The position numbers and the translations under genes were made by a program. A model generated the notes under the pieces. The model made no database searches. It was given only the letters and a program-made list of their open reading frames with translations, and was not told the DNA's origin. Below are positions 1-15,500 of a stretch of 64,000 nt of DNA, one piece after another. How positions within the stretch are numbered: the stretch's first letter is position 1; every line of letters begins with the position of its first letter. This DNA comes from Oncomelania hupensis (taxonomy: Eukaryota > Mollusca > Gastropoda > Littorinimorpha > Pomatiopsidae): the NCBI GenBank assembly GCA_036898135.1, contig CM072515.1:52010534-52074533 (forward strand). Reading direction: 5' to 3'.

Positions 1-1001
1 CCAGGATGCTCTATCGGACCGAACACACCTGAAATACGGGATTCCGCATGGACCAGTACTAGGTCCTGTATTATTTGTCCTATACACTGCTCAGTCATCA
101 GCAGTCATAAACAGTCAATCCATTCATCATGAAATGTTTGCGGATGATATCCAACTGCAGAAATCCGATCTGCCTGAAAATGTCACTAGCCTGTTTCCTC
201 TCTGCAAGATTGTTTCTCCAGTGTCAAAGACTGGATGCTTGAGCATAAACTAAAGCTGAACGAAGAAAAAACTGAAGCAGTCCTTCTTTCTTCCTCGCAT
301 ATCTTTTCTCGTCACAGTCTTCCTTCATCCATTCAGCTTGATTCAGCTAGCATCTGTTTCTCTGAGAGGGTTGTGGATCTTGGCTTTTACCTGAACTCCA
401 ATCTTTTTATGAAGCACCATGCCACGAAAACCTGTCAAATAGCGTACATGGAAATTCGACACATCAGCTCTATTCGCCACTTCCTGAATGAAGAAGCAAG
501 AAAAACATTGATCACGTCATGTATCTTGTCAAGACTTGATTATTGTAATTCTTTACTTGTTGGTTGTCCAACATCTGTTCTTCAACATCTACAGACAGTT
601 CAAAACGCAGATGCCCGCTTCATTTTTAAATCAAAGAAAAGATATCACTCCACTCTTCTTCTTAAAAAGCTTCACTGGCTGCCTGTCGAGAAAAGAATCA
701 AGTGCACAATATGCTGTCTATGCTTTAAAATTTTCAGAGGTTGTGCTCATCAGTATCTCTATGAACTCCTCCACACCTACACACCATCACGCACCCTACG
801 ATCTTCAATTGACGCTTGTTTAAAGTTCAGCACTTTAACAGAAAGCAACACGGAGCAAGAAGCTTCTTCTGTTCTGGTACACAGTTACGGAATTCCTTAC
901 CATACTCTGTTATACACTGCGCTACGCTACCAACATTCAAACAACAATTGAAACAGTATTTTTCTGAATGTAGGCTTCTGACTGCTTTTAATCTGATGTA
1001 A
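1..1001 (+). pseudogene. CR1-group LINE, 3' part of reverse transcriptase (decayed)
   Basis: This is the C-terminal half of a non-LTR retrotransposon reverse transcriptase. Bases 35-205 read in one frame with a degraded turn motif (GPVLGPVLF) and the catalytic FADD. Bases 235-824 continue in another frame with family motifs such as LSRLDYCNSLL, LHWLPVEKRI and YTPSRTLRSS. The last conserved block (SLPYS, FKQQLKQYFS) lies in a third frame at about 828-1001. At least two frameshifts therefore break it, and the element begins before the window. The motif order matches CR1-like LINEs, and the same protein region recurs at 7980-8693. It is a dead mobile-element copy, not a host gene. Confidence 0.8.
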
Positions 1002-2103
1002 ATATTTTACGTGTTTTTTTTCTTGTAACGGGCCTAAGGCTTTTGGGTGGGAATGAAAAAATGTTCAGTTATTATTAATATTGTAAATGCTGCTTAAGTG
1101 CTGATACAGAGGCAGGCTGCAGCACGCCAAATCCCAAGACCCAGGGCTATAGATCTCTAACAGCACCATCCATCACTACACATGCAGGGATTTTGGTCAC
1201 AGACCTAACTAAACTATGTGATTCTCTTGCTATGCACAAGACGGATTCGTTGTTCCACGCTTCACATGAAATGAAGAACAAGCTGCCCGGGGCGCTGGCC
1301 AATACAGGATCCAACGCAAGCCGCTAGAGGTACCCACTTAGGCTCATCATGGAACTACCCACACAACTGAGCACAATTCTGAGCTTCCAATGGATGGTGG
1401 AGGGGGGGGAAGAGAGAGAGAGAGACAGAAAGAATCTAGTGCATGCTGGGTGTATTTATGTAACTGGCACTCACCCATCTAGGACATCAGGGTCAGGATC
1501 TTTAAATTAAAGTTTGTGCAATGGAATACTTAGGTGAAGGAACTAGACCTAGATTTACAGTCTCATCTGAAGGAGTAAGGATTACACGACTTCTTCACAC
1601 ACTAAGCGCTCCTTTTGAGGGTGGTGGGAGAGGGTGAAATTGGTTACACGTACTTTATCAAACATTGTCATTATAAGCAATATAATTTTCTGTACATAAG
1701 TAGCTTTTTCTCGGTTCCTCACATGCATTTAAAAACTACACAAGGAACATGAGCTTAAACCATGAGCAAGCTCTGATGCTTTGCATCCATCCATCACAGT
1801 ACCCCTAGCCCTGCGCCCTGTAGAAGAAACGTATACACAGGGGATCTCCATTTTATAGATTCACCATTGCAGTAGCCATGCACCGTGCTCTGAAACACGT
1901 GGAGGGCGAGAATGATGAGAAACAGAAGGCTAAAAACAAAACTGTAGAGAGTGAGGGAAAACAACGAGTACGAGATTCCGCAAAAATTCTACCATTACAT
2001 TATGCAAAATATTGTCGGAAGGAAAACAGAACTTTAGGATCTGGGGTCTAAAAAGTAGTTAATTAGTTAATAATTGTATTTTTCAGCTTCAGTGCCAATG
2101 TTT
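1002..2103. other. No gene seen; contains a dispersed repeat fragment
   Basis: No coding signal is visible. Bases about 1437-1570 belong to a dispersed repeat (here called family E) that recurs at about 9600-9745 (+), 23445-23550 (-) and 60637-60730 (+). Shared blocks include TGCTGGGTGT, a GTCAGGATCT block and an ACTAGACCT block followed by CTCATC. A purine-rich stretch precedes it near 1399-1432. Confidence 0.5.
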
Positions 2104-2600
2104 TCAAACTACCCGAATTCTTCGTTTTAGGTCTGTGTTTCGCAAGCGTATAGGAAGATGGAGATGACAAGGGAGCGCAGCAGCCTTACCTTGGAGTATA
2201 GACTGATGGTCCTTTCTTTCCAAATGGGCGTCAACCTTGTCAGAGCAGCAGTTGTTTGGGCGATCCTGGAAAAAAAACTTCCTGTCGGGACCCATTGCCT
2301 GATTCAATGGCTCCTAAATATTTGAAGCTGTGCACTGCGTTGAGGGATTGGCCTTAGACTTTGATGTCTGTGTTGATGCCATTGGTGTTGGTGGTCATCA
2401 CTTTGGTTTTCTCTGCACTTATTTCCATTCCAAAGGCTCTGGAGGTGGTGTCAAGCCTCTGTACCAGCTGTTTAAGTTCTTGTTCCTCTCCAGCCAATCC
2501 ATCTATGTCATCCGCAAAACGGAGGTTGCAGACTGCTCTATCCCCAATGCTGAATGAGCCTCCGTGTTCACCGGTCTCAAGAGATGAGTCATTATGAATG
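2104..2600 (-). pseudogene. RTE-like LINE fragment (RT palm to C-terminal region)
   Basis: Read on the - strand this gives LRFADDIDGLAGEEQEL, then an LVQRLDTTSRAFGMEIS block and a thumb region with frameshifts. These are hallmark blocks of an RTE/BovB-type LINE reverse transcriptase. The copy is short, lacks the endonuclease and is interrupted by frameshifts and stops, so it is a dead fragment. Better pieces of the same family lie at 6545-7258, 44074-44540 and 57905-58675. Confidence 0.75.
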
Positions 2601-5383
<2,783 letters not shown>

Positions 5384-5977
5384 CATAAAGATGAAGGACA
5401 AAGGGGCGGAGAAGGAGGAAAATGATGACGAAGTAGACGAACAACAACAACAACAATAAAACAATAAGGGAATCTTTACGTCAAAGTAATAATGGTACCT
5501 TTAATTACCAACATCAGCAGGAACATAAACTGCAAAGCCAGACAACATGGCTGCGAACTACATGTAGGATCTAGGGAAGCAAACTACGCACACCATACAC
5601 AACTAAACAAAGTGTATAGCACATTTGGACAGAGTTAATAAAGCACCACATAATATAGCCTACGTATAACGATGTCTAGTGAAGTTTCCTATAATAAGCA
5701 TATCCAACCAAACAACGTTTGAAACACAACATTAAAAGGAGTCTGCTAAACCGCAATCACGATTTCATTTATTGTACCAGACTTTTCAGGACACTGACGG
5801 TTTTCTACGGCTACTCCGGTTTCCTTCCTTCCTTCAATAATGGTATTAGATGCAGTAAATTTAAAATTTCAACAACAAAATAAAAAAAATATTTTCCACT
5901 CCGACATTTATAACAGCGATCTCCTCAAATCGCCGCGTTTAGAGTTCGATTGAAGAAAAAGTGCGTGGTAGCATTCT

Positions 5978-5978
<1 letters not shown>
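5384..5978. other. Unassigned DNA with a SINE core remnant
   Basis: Bases about 5770-5870 carry a GGTTTTCTACGGCTACTCCG block followed by TTCAATAATGGTATTAGATG, which matches the core and 3' part of the SINE at 40655-41099. No tRNA-like head is left. The rest is unassigned. Confidence 0.5.
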
Positions 5979-6033
<55 letters not shown>

Positions 6034-6034
6034 G

Positions 6035-6095
<61 letters not shown>
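5979..6095. repeat. (ATT)n microsatellite
   Basis: Trinucleotide array with one short interruption near 6033-6040. Confidence 0.97.
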
Positions 6096-6544
6096 GTCTA
6101 TTAACACATTCAGGTACTATTAGACATTTAAAAACAAACGTCTGCTAAAGAGATTAAATATATATAAAACGGTTTTGTGCACAGCATCTCACCTCCTGGA
6201 GTGCATACTGTCTGTACAAACAAGGATACACCATACCAAAAAAAACGAAACAGAGGACAAACAAAGGTCTAGTCTGCGCAGGCATGCATTTCATCGTACA
6301 TTGTACAGACTGTAAGGATCCTGATGCTCACATCCTCGGCGGATGATTACCACAATCATAAACGTACCCAGCAAGCACCTTCAGCGGTTAAGGGTCGCTC
6401 AATTGTCTTGAAAACGTTTAGACGGTTCGCGTCAAGCAGCAAGTTGCCGATTCGCTCGCTTCGAGTTAGATTATGTTCTCGACCAGCGCCATGCGCAGTC
6501 CTTTGGGCTGTAAAAGCATTCCTATTCCTATCTTATGGTCTTTG
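6096..6544. other. Unassigned DNA
   Basis: No gene seen. Short open frames here lack recognisable motifs. Confidence 0.4.
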
Positions 6545-7258
6545 CAAGGCCTGATGCTCTGGTGATGTGGTCATACCATCGGAGTTTCCGTTTCTACACC
6601 GCTGTGAGCACGTCATCGTGTTGTCCAATGGCTTGTGTGATGGTCTGTCGGATTTCGTTGTTGGTGATGTGCTGGGTATAGGAAATGCCCCGAAGTCTTC
6701 TGTAGCACCTCATCTCCATGCTTTGTATTCTTCGTTGTAGATCAGTGGTTAGAGTCCATATTTCGCAAGCGTATAGGAAAATGGATGACAATGAAGCGCA
6801 GCAACCCTACCTTGGAATGTAGACTGATGGTCCTGTCTTTCCAAATGGGCGTCAACCTTGTCAGGGCTGCAGTTGTTTGAGCGATCCTGGAGAGGACTTC
6901 TATCCTGTCGGGACCCATTGCCTGATACAATGGCTCCTAAATATCTTAAGCTATGCACTGTGTTGAGGGATTGACCTTGGACTTTGATGTCCATGGTGAT
7001 GCCTTTGGTGTTGTTGGTCACCATTGAGGTCTTCTCTGCAATTATTTCCATTCCATACGTTCTGGAAGTAGTGTCAAGCCTCTGTACCAGCTGTTCAAGT
7101 TTTTGTCCCTCTCCAGCCAATCCATCAATGTCATCCGCAAAACGGAGTTTGGAGATTGCTCTACCCCCATGACGAATGTGCCTTCGTGATCTGCAAGGAC
7201 ATCTGACATCTAAGAAGATGTTAAAGAGTGCTGGAGAGAGTAGGCATCCTTGAAGCAC
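6545..7258 (-). pseudogene. RTE-like LINE, direct 3' segment of a 5'-inverted copy
   Basis: On the - strand it starts at the RT motif GCLLSPALFNIF, passes LRFADDIDGLAGEGQKLEQL and YGMEI, and reaches the C-terminal block EMRCYRRLRGISYTQHITN and QAIGQHDDVLT. It stops at the GLAK codons near 6548, short of the family's usual 3' end seen at 13695-13970. A frameshift near 6900 and an internal deletion break the ORF. Its 5' edge abuts, head to head, the upstream part of the same RT on the + strand (7254-7510). Confidence 0.85.
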
Positions 7259-7510
7259 ACCGATTCAGGGCAGGGCGAAGTACCCTTGAACATATTTTCA
7301 ACCTCAGAATAATCTGCAAGAAATACCTACAGCACCAACAACATCTATATTATGTGCTTGTAGACTTCAAGAAAGAGTTTGACCGAGTCTGGCATGCAGC
7401 TCTGTGGGCAACCATGAACCCTAAAATTATTGAAGTAAGCAAAAGCCTGTATGACAAGGCTACCAGTGCAGTCCTCCACAACAGCGCCATCGGAAACTTG
7501 TTCGCATCGG
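7254..7510 (+). pseudogene. RTE-like LINE, inverted 5' segment
   Basis: The + strand encodes HRFRAGRSTLEHIFNLRI, then a VDFKKEFDRVWHAALWATM block and LYDKATSAVLHNSAIGNLF. In this family that block lies immediately upstream of the GCLLSP motif. It ends near 7506, roughly 20 nucleotides before the point at which the - strand segment begins in the intact element. The arrangement is the expected product of twin priming during target-primed reverse transcription. Confidence 0.8.
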
Positions 7511-7969
7511 TAAAAGCATTATATAAATATAATTCATAATGAATAGTAAAAGAAAGCAGCACCCTAAACTTTAGACCTGTGCTCGAGCACAACATCACGC
7601 GTTCAGGATATTACAGATCAAAGTACAAAAGCCAAATAGTCTCGGCGTCAGCTAACTAAAGTTGCTTGTGAACAGGGTATGTCAATAACAAATACGTGCT
7701 GCAGAGAATACAATCAGACTGAAAGAAATCCTTGTATCATTATCGGCGATTGTTTACTAGACACACCAACACCATATTCAAAGCATTCGTTCTCTCCGCT
7801 CTCACTCAGCAGGATAACAAAGTTTTCTTTACAAACTCCTTACCTCAAACCATTCCCACCCACCAAACAAGCTAATAGTATCCCCTTACATCCCGACGCA
7901 TCTGGTTCTTCTCCTTCCTCCATTTCCCTCGCCCACGCAGCACAGAGCAGCAGCCTCCTACAAAAGTTA
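7511..7969. other. Unassigned DNA upstream of a CR1-like copy
   Basis: No gene recognised. The stretch from about 7680 to 7969 is open in one frame but has only low-complexity Ser/Pro-rich sequence. Confidence 0.35.
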
Positions 7970-8803
7970 ACAAGATTTCATGTACACTCCGACACATAGC
8001 AAGCTCTTACCCCCCTTATCCATGCCCACCCCATTTCCCCCAAATATGAATACGATAGTATTTTCAGAGTGTGTCAGGAACTTGGGGGTGTTGTTCGATT
8101 CTTCCTTGTCAATGAAAGAACAAGCTTCTAAAGTATGTCAACTAGCTAACTATGAGCTACGTAGAATTTCAGGCATCCGTTGGTACCTCACCACTGATGC
8201 AACTAAGACTCTTGTAGTCTCTTTCGTGCTCTCGCGATTGCAATATGGAAAAAGTCTACTTGCGGGAGCCCCAAATTCCCTTACAAAGAAACTTCAAAAA
8301 GTTCAAAATTCAGCAGCACGCTTGATTTTAAGGTCACAAAGACGCCAACATATTACCCCCCTTCTCAAAGAACTCTATTGGCTCAAAGTTTCTGCAAGGA
8401 TACAATATAAGGTTGCATGCATGTGCTACAATGCATTATCAAACAACACCCCTCGGTATCTGTCAGACCTCCTCCATATCTACACACCTTCAAGATCTCT
8501 CCGCTCTGGTAATGACACCATGAAACTAAAACCTCAAGCATTTACAAACAAATCATGTGGTGAGAGATCATTTTCTTTTCAAGGACCATTGATATGGAAT
8601 AGCCTCCCAGCCGATGTACGCTATGCGACATCCTATAACTCTTTTAAGAAAAAGTTGAAGACATACCTTTTTACTGCCACATACAATTAAAAGGCGTTTT
8701 TTTTAAATATTGCTGCTATTTTGTGTGTGTGTCTGTGCGGTACACATGATGTGTGTGAGTGTTGTATGTGTGCGATTTGATCTCTGCGAGGGAAAGCGCC
8801 TTA

Positions 8804-8846
<43 letters not shown>
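7970..8846 (+). mobile_element. 5'-truncated CR1-group LINE with intact C-terminal frame
   Basis: An uninterrupted frame at 7980-8690 ends with TAA at 8691. It encodes the RT C-terminal region: FSECVRNLGVLFDSSLSMK, then a VLSRLQYGKSLLAGAP block, YTPSRSLRSG and GPLIWNSLPADVR. The same domain occurs at 235-1001 but broken. The catalytic palm is absent, so this is a typical 5'-truncated insertion. The 3' end is GCGCCTTAT followed by an (AAAT)n tail at about 8804-8846. The lack of stops suggests it is younger than the copy at 1-1001. Confidence 0.8.
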
Positions 8847-9860
8847 AAAATAAATTTAAAAAATACAAATTTACACTGTCCGGAAAACAACTTTAGAAAT
8901 AGCCCACAGACAATTATAACACAAGCTGACATTCGCCTAAAGCCGTGATCCTTTAATGTTAAGATAAGTTATTTCCGCAATACACTGCACACCTATTATA
9001 ATTCGAGCAGCAGGAAGCGGAAAGCGAAGCACCCGTTTGGTCAGCGGAATGCAGCGATGTGATGAAGCAAGTTCACAACGCTACGCTTGAGAAAATACGC
9101 ATGTTGTAGCTTGATGATCTTCGTTATTTTGTGTTTCGATGAATAACTTGTCTTGATCTCACAATCTAACGACACCCGACATTACATATTTACATGTAAG
9201 ACCCGTTCTCTATGAAGATGGACAAATCTCCTGGTTCGACTTTATATGTTTTTCATCACCACGGCAAAATCGCTTTCAAAAATGACAGCTACTCTTACAA
9301 GGCTACGTATTCATATGGCGGAAACGACAGCAAGCGAAGCGCCCATGAAATTACTGCCATGTCGCACTGAGAGTGTTCTTTGGATCGTAACCTTATAAAT
9401 AACAAAAAATATTTGACAAGTGTTCGTACTCTAATGGCGCCTCGATTCGCCGCGGCACCGTGCGTTTATCCGCTTTATGATGTACAACCTTTTATTATTT
9501 TTTTTAATTATTATTATTTTGACAACTTTATTATCACCGAGGGGAAATTTGGGCACTTTCATTTTCGAAAGTACAGCAGCCCCAAGTGAAGCGCTTTACC
9601 CAAGGTACATGCTGGGTGTGTTCTCGTCACCGGCACTCACCCGTCTAGGACATGAGCGTCAGGATCTTAAAAGTCCGTTATGATGGAATGCATGCGACAC
9701 AGACTAGACCTCGGTTTATACTCTCATCCTCAACCTTAATACAGCACAAAAACTAAACTCATGCTATATGTGTTTTCAATCATTCTCATTTCGTCCTGTC
9801 CTTGTTTAGATCCAGGCCACTCTCAAATTATAGGCTTACAGTGATCTCCGATATGCTATC
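8847..9860. other. Unassigned DNA with a family E repeat
   Basis: Bases about 9600-9745 are a copy of dispersed family E (ACATGCTGGGTGTGTTC, GAGCGTCAGGATCTT). A 52-codon open frame at 9212-9370 was examined and has no recognised motif. The rest is unassigned. Confidence 0.45.
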
Positions 9861-10292
9861 CCGGTGTAACAGGCCGGAATATACCCCTGGCTACTGTATA
9901 CCCTGGGTATTCACAACTTTCCGGCACCTCTCATAAAAACTCGTGGGTATCGCCATTATAAATTAAAACGAGGTTATATGAAACCAAGTTCCGGTTTGGC
10001 TTGTTTTGCTTTTTATCAAAGCTTGATGCGTGACTTTTAAATATGGCAAATTGCCGAAAACGACGATTGTTAGAGCCAGAAAACGAGTGGGATAAGTATA
10101 AAAACGGTGGAGGAAGTACATGCTCAGTGAAAGAATGCAAAAAACAATCGTAGAGGCCTGTATTTGTGGCGACTTCGGAGGTGCGTCGATCATCGACAGA
10201 AAGTGAAACAGGACCTGAAAACTCTTGTAGTTTTCCATAGCTTCGCCGTCGCAACCTTCACAAAACACGAAGTAACTGACTATGTTAGGCTA

Positions 10293-10505
10293 GCGTTGTG
10301 GCCAAGTGGGCTAAGGCGGGACTAACTTGCCTTGTCCACAAACCAGAAACCAATGGCGCCTGACAGGTGTGGGTTCGGGCCAGCATCTGGGCGTTATGTT
10401 TTTTCCGAATATTTTTCAAAAATTCACAAATAATGTTAGGTAGGTAGGGTTTAGGCGCGCCACTGGCGATAGAAAGGGATAATAAACTGCAGCAAAAAAA
10501 ATAAA
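10293..10505 (+). mobile_element. tRNA-Leu-headed SINE (family A), core deleted
   Basis: The head GCGTTGTGGCCAAGTGGGCT resembles tRNA-Leu box A, and GGTGTGGGTTCGGGCC is the box B region. The 3' end is TAGGTAGGGTTTAGGCGCGCC, a short gap, then GGGATAATAAACTGCAGC and an A-rich tail. The central core present in the 31801 and 51184 copies is missing. The copy lies inside the DNA transposon at 9861-11298, so it inserted later. Confidence 0.75.
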
Positions 10506-10925
10506 AATATGTGAGGGTACGATACAGGTGGCCAGTGACACATGTTATTATTCTTGAATATTTGGAAATAACTCACTAATATAAAACACGCGGAGAAAAA
10601 AAAAACGGAAGTATTTTTCATAGAGGGGATTCCCGTTGGTGCATAGGATAGCAGAAAAGTGTGAATAATGTAGCCTAGGCGGGTTTAACCCCCTGGGTAT
10701 AGATCAGCCTAGGCCAGGTCATACCCCTCGCGCCCGGAATATACCCCCACCTAAAGAGATTTCACTCATGGGTTTGTTGTACATGACCGTTTGCGTGACC
10801 AACTCTCAGGTAACAGCCTTTTGCTTGCGTGTAAAAATAAAAGAAAAAATAACACCTGAGTGAACTCAGCTAACAGCCTTTATCATGCGTGTAAAAAAGA
10901 AAAAAAAACTTAAAAAGACCCTAAC

Positions 10926-11064
<139 letters not shown>

Positions 11065-11298
11065 GAGTGCATCAGAACAATTACAACACATAAATTAAAG
11101 AGTAACGTGAAGAATAAGGTCTTCCGTAGTGGGGGGGGGGGTTATAATGGGCAGGAGAAGGTTAAACGAGCCTAGGCCAGATAATACCCAGGGGTATAGT
11201 CTGGGCTAGGCCAGTTTATACGGGGGCATAGTCTGGGCTAGGCCAGTTTATACCCTGGGTATACTGGAGGCGGGGTATAATCTGGCCTGCTACACCGG

Positions 11299-11985
11299 AA
11301 ACCACACACACCAGGAAAACTGCGATTAAAAAAAGAAGAAAAAAAAGTAGCCAAATCTGCTTTAAAAAACAGGACTAGTCTTTGAAGACCCCTTAAGTAA
11401 TTCCTATCTACTTACCCCATATCCTCTTCTCCACTCATCCCTAGAGATGATGTTCTATTCACCCACCCACCTCTCTCCCCTTCCCCCTTCTTTCTCTCTC
11501 CCCCCCTCTCTCTCTCATTCACTCTCTCTTTCGCCTATCTTGTTTTTCTCCTTCTTATAAGCGAATACCCATCACAAGACATATTTTAAACAACTGTTTC
11601 CAATCTTCCAACGCCGGCAGCCATTTCAGTACATTCAAACAGACTAGAAGATGCTGGGTTAAGGTCGATAATATCCCCCAGTATATCAAGTTTTGAAGTC
11701 GGCAAGGACCTGAGGGGTTTACGGGTGGGGAGGAGAGGCGGAATGGACTGAGAGGTTTGGGATTTGGGGTGGAAGGCGGAAGGGTAGGAGAGGGCTTGAT
11801 GTGGGTGAGTGAAGAGGTGGACTGGAAGAGGAGACAGCGACAGAGGGTGATTTCCCTCTATTTTACAAGCCACAAAACGGATATACACTTTTTTAACGTT
11901 GGTCTTTGACTTCAATACAATCTTGATGTAGTGTTTAATACTCGTTTAGAACCACGCTGACTTTGAATACTAGTTATTTGTAATA
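11299..11985. other. Unassigned DNA
   Basis: Pyrimidine-rich near 11460-11550. No gene recognised. Confidence 0.4.
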
Positions 11986-12088
11986 GAAGAAGAAGAAGAA
12001 GAAGAAGAAGAAGAAGAAGAAGAAGAAGAAGAAGAAGAAGAAGAAGAAGAAGAAGAAGAAGAAGAAGAAGAAGAAGAAGAAGAAGAAG
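11986..12088. repeat. (GAA)n microsatellite
   Basis: Pure trinucleotide purine array. Confidence 0.97.
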
Positions 12089-12219
12089 GGCAAAGCCCAT
12101 ATGATTCACATGCTCCTTATTGAACACGCAATATTTAACATAAAAATGAATGCCCTCCCCCCTTACCCCCCCCCCCCCAAAAAAAAAGGAAATGGTGACA
12201 TTAAATGGCAAAGTAATAC

Positions 12220-12960
12220 CGACTTCGATTTTTCTATGCTCTTGGCTCCAAATACACTCATGAACTATCAAATAACCTACAGCGAAAGTTGTATTATGCC
12301 AAAAAACGGTGACTTTGAAATGATCTTGATCTCCAGTGACATTGACCTTGGGATGACCTTGACCCTCACTTGATCTTTCTTGCATGCCTGATCAAATAAT
12401 CCAATGCTGTTGCATACTAAGGGTTAAATAAACAGCCATTCCACTGCACGATGACCCTTTTTATTTTTGTGCAAGGACTAAAATGACACTGACCTTCAAA
12501 ATCAAGGCAAAACCGGAACATATATAAAAGATCAATCTATCACCTCTAAAAACAACAAGTTTGGACTTTATATCTCTTATAGTTTAGGGTCAAGGTCACT
12601 TCAAAGTACATAAACAAACCGACTTTGGACAGCTCCAGTAACCTTGAACTTGGAATGAGGTTGACCAAATTTCCATAGAATGTGTGTTTCATTGATATCA
12701 AAGAATCATAAGTTCAATATTAAGAACCTAGAAAAAAAGTGAAATTTTGTGAAACATTGTCTTTTGTTTTACTAACAATTGACGACCCTTAACCTTGAAG
12801 TGAAGTCATTCATTTCACTGAACATTTATGAGGTCTTCTGGGTATATACAATCTTACCAAGTTTGGTTGTGATAGTTGAAATAGGCTGAGTACTTTGCCA
12901 CTTTAAAGTTTTTGCACAGACGGTGGAAGGCGGACAGACAGACGGACGGACATTTTTTCG
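12220..12960. repeat. Dispersed repeat rich in TGACCTTG motifs, ending in GACGGAC units
   Basis: TGACCTTG-like blocks occur at about 12339-12366 (three in tandem), 12487, 12590 (reverse: TCAAGGTCAC), 12640 and 12787. The segment ends with ACAGACAGACGGACGGAC near 12935. Elements of this make-up are widespread in mollusc genomes, from general knowledge; I could not align it to any library. There is no ORF of note. TGACCTTG also matches monomeric nuclear-receptor sites, which may be incidental. Confidence 0.5.
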
Positions 12961-13397
12961 ATATCATTTTTGACCGTTTAGGTCTTATTTTGCAAAATTC
13001 TGGATTCTTTTTAGGGGTTGGGGGTGGAGGGGAGATGGAGAGGGGTGAGTACACAGACTCACATTTGAGTAAAAAAAAACATCCACTGCCATCGAGCCAC
13101 TTGGATGGAATCTTAATATAGTATATTATATAAGCTCACTTGGAGAACGCGGATACCTAGTATATGATAATATTTATTTTTTCAGTCATAAAACAGAGAG
13201 AAAACTAGACTAGATAAATAAAAAAAATAAGGCAAGGTCGATTTCATTTAGATGGGTAACCAAAATGGTGAAAAACACGTTACCATTTGTTGGTATCACA
13301 AATGGTACTAGCTATCTTCAGGAACGCAAGATCGATTTAATTAGAGCAAACACACACACACACACACACACACATGCACCTTTGAAATTACTGTCTT
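12961..13397. other. Unassigned DNA
   Basis: Contains a short (CA)n run at about 13350-13374. No gene seen. Confidence 0.4.
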
Positions 13398-13518
13398 ATA
13401 CCCTGTACCGTACAGAAAAGCATACGACGTCACCCCATAGTTCCATGTACCGTACAGAAAAGCATACGACGTCACCCCATAGTTCCATGTACCGTACAGA
13501 AAAGCATACGACGTCTAC
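13398..13518. repeat. 42-bp minisatellite, about 2.7 copies
   Basis: The unit begins GTACCGTACAGAAAAGCATA and ends CCCCATAGTTCCAT. Two full copies and a partial third are near identical. The unit length is a multiple of three, so it remains open in one frame, but there is no sign of a gene. Confidence 0.9.
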
Positions 13519-13694
13519 TATGCCTATAATGGTTATACATATTAGTCCTTTTGTACAAAGTTGACATTTTTTCTGACAAGAAAAAGGTTTTAAGTCTGCA
13601 AAGTAAATTTTCTTAAGGTAAAAGGTCATATACTAGGTATTCTGAGAACAGAGGACGTATTTACGTTTGAAAGGTTATGGACACAGTGAAGACT
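13519..13694. other. Short unassigned spacer
   Basis: No feature recognised. Confidence 0.4.
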
Positions 13695-14472
<778 letters not shown>

Positions 14473-15500
14473 CTATACTGTAACACTTAAGCTGCCTTGG
14501 TTAGACTATGTGCAATCTCTGTTAAATAATTTCGGTTTTTCATATATATGGACCAATGACTGTAATTATTCTTTAACTCAATTTAAGACGCTTGTCAAAC
14601 GACGTTTGAGAGACTTTTTTTTTTTGCAATCGTGGCTGCAGGAGATCCACGATAAAAATATTTGCATTATCTATTTTCTGTTTAAAGAAAGTCTTTGCTT
14701 AGGAAAATAATATTTCTATAATCTATCTCCGACGCTGCGCAGAAATTTGTTGAAATGTAGTTCTATCTCCGACGCTGCGCAGAAATGTGTTCATATTTAG
14801 GCTTAAATGTCATAAACTCTCAATTCAGTCCCAGAGATATACTGACCTACCCAGAACAGATTGTTGTCCCATTTGTGATCTAAATGAGCTAGGTTACGAA
14901 TGTCACCATCTATTTAATTGTACGTAACCCTTACTAAAATATAGCAGGATTTCTCTTTTGCCAAGGCGCCTTACATATCATCCTAATGTATTTAAATTCA
15001 ATCAACTAATGAATTCGAAGTCAAATAAAATACTGATGAACTTGAGCCGTTATATTAGTAATGTGATGTCATTATTTAAGTAACATTTAGCGCAATGGTT
15101 CTGTTATTTATTTATTTATTTTTCTTCTGCTACAGACCTGTCGGGTATGTGTTTAAGTGCGGTCCTGCTCATACGTAAGTGATCTCGTCTTGTGTAATGA
15201 TCTATGTTCATTTTTTTCTGGATGAATTCTGTTATGTCAGTCGTAATTATGTATGCATACATATTCAAATTTGGTTGTTTCTTGTGATAATTTTTCATTT
15301 TGGACACGATTTATAATATTCTACAACATATGCTTTGTTTGTGTGCTACAAGTTTTCTAAATGTGTTGCCTTGAATGTTTGAGGTGGCATTAACTGTTTG
15401 TGTTTATTGTGCTTTTGAAATTATCTTCCCATTCCCCTTGTCGGCTAAAAATCCCCTTTGGGCTGAGAGCCTGAATAAACCTTTGAAATCTTGTAAACCT
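14473..15500 (+). pseudogene. L1-like LINE, C-terminal fragment and 3' region
   Basis: A frame starting near 14490 encodes QSLLNNFGFSYIWTN and FKTLVKRRLRDFFFLQSW. Further on, frames carry CPICDLNELGYECHHLFNCT and KSNKILMNLSRYISNVMSLF. This is the usual L1-type C-terminal layout with a CxxC...H...C zinc-knuckle-like motif. Several frameshifts and stops are present. A CTATCTCCGACGCTGCGCAG block is duplicated at 14724 and 14762. The 3' part ends with AGCCTGAATAAACC near 15467-15480. Confidence 0.65.

Noticed and set aside
9212..9370. 52-codon open frame as a small gene
   Set aside because: Reads without stops but shows no recognised motif or signal peptide, and nearby DNA holds related repeat words.
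13265..13564. 99-codon frame with MYRTEKHTTSPHSS repeats as a repeat protein
   Set aside because: Explained by a 42-bp minisatellite and a CA run; no start or splice support.
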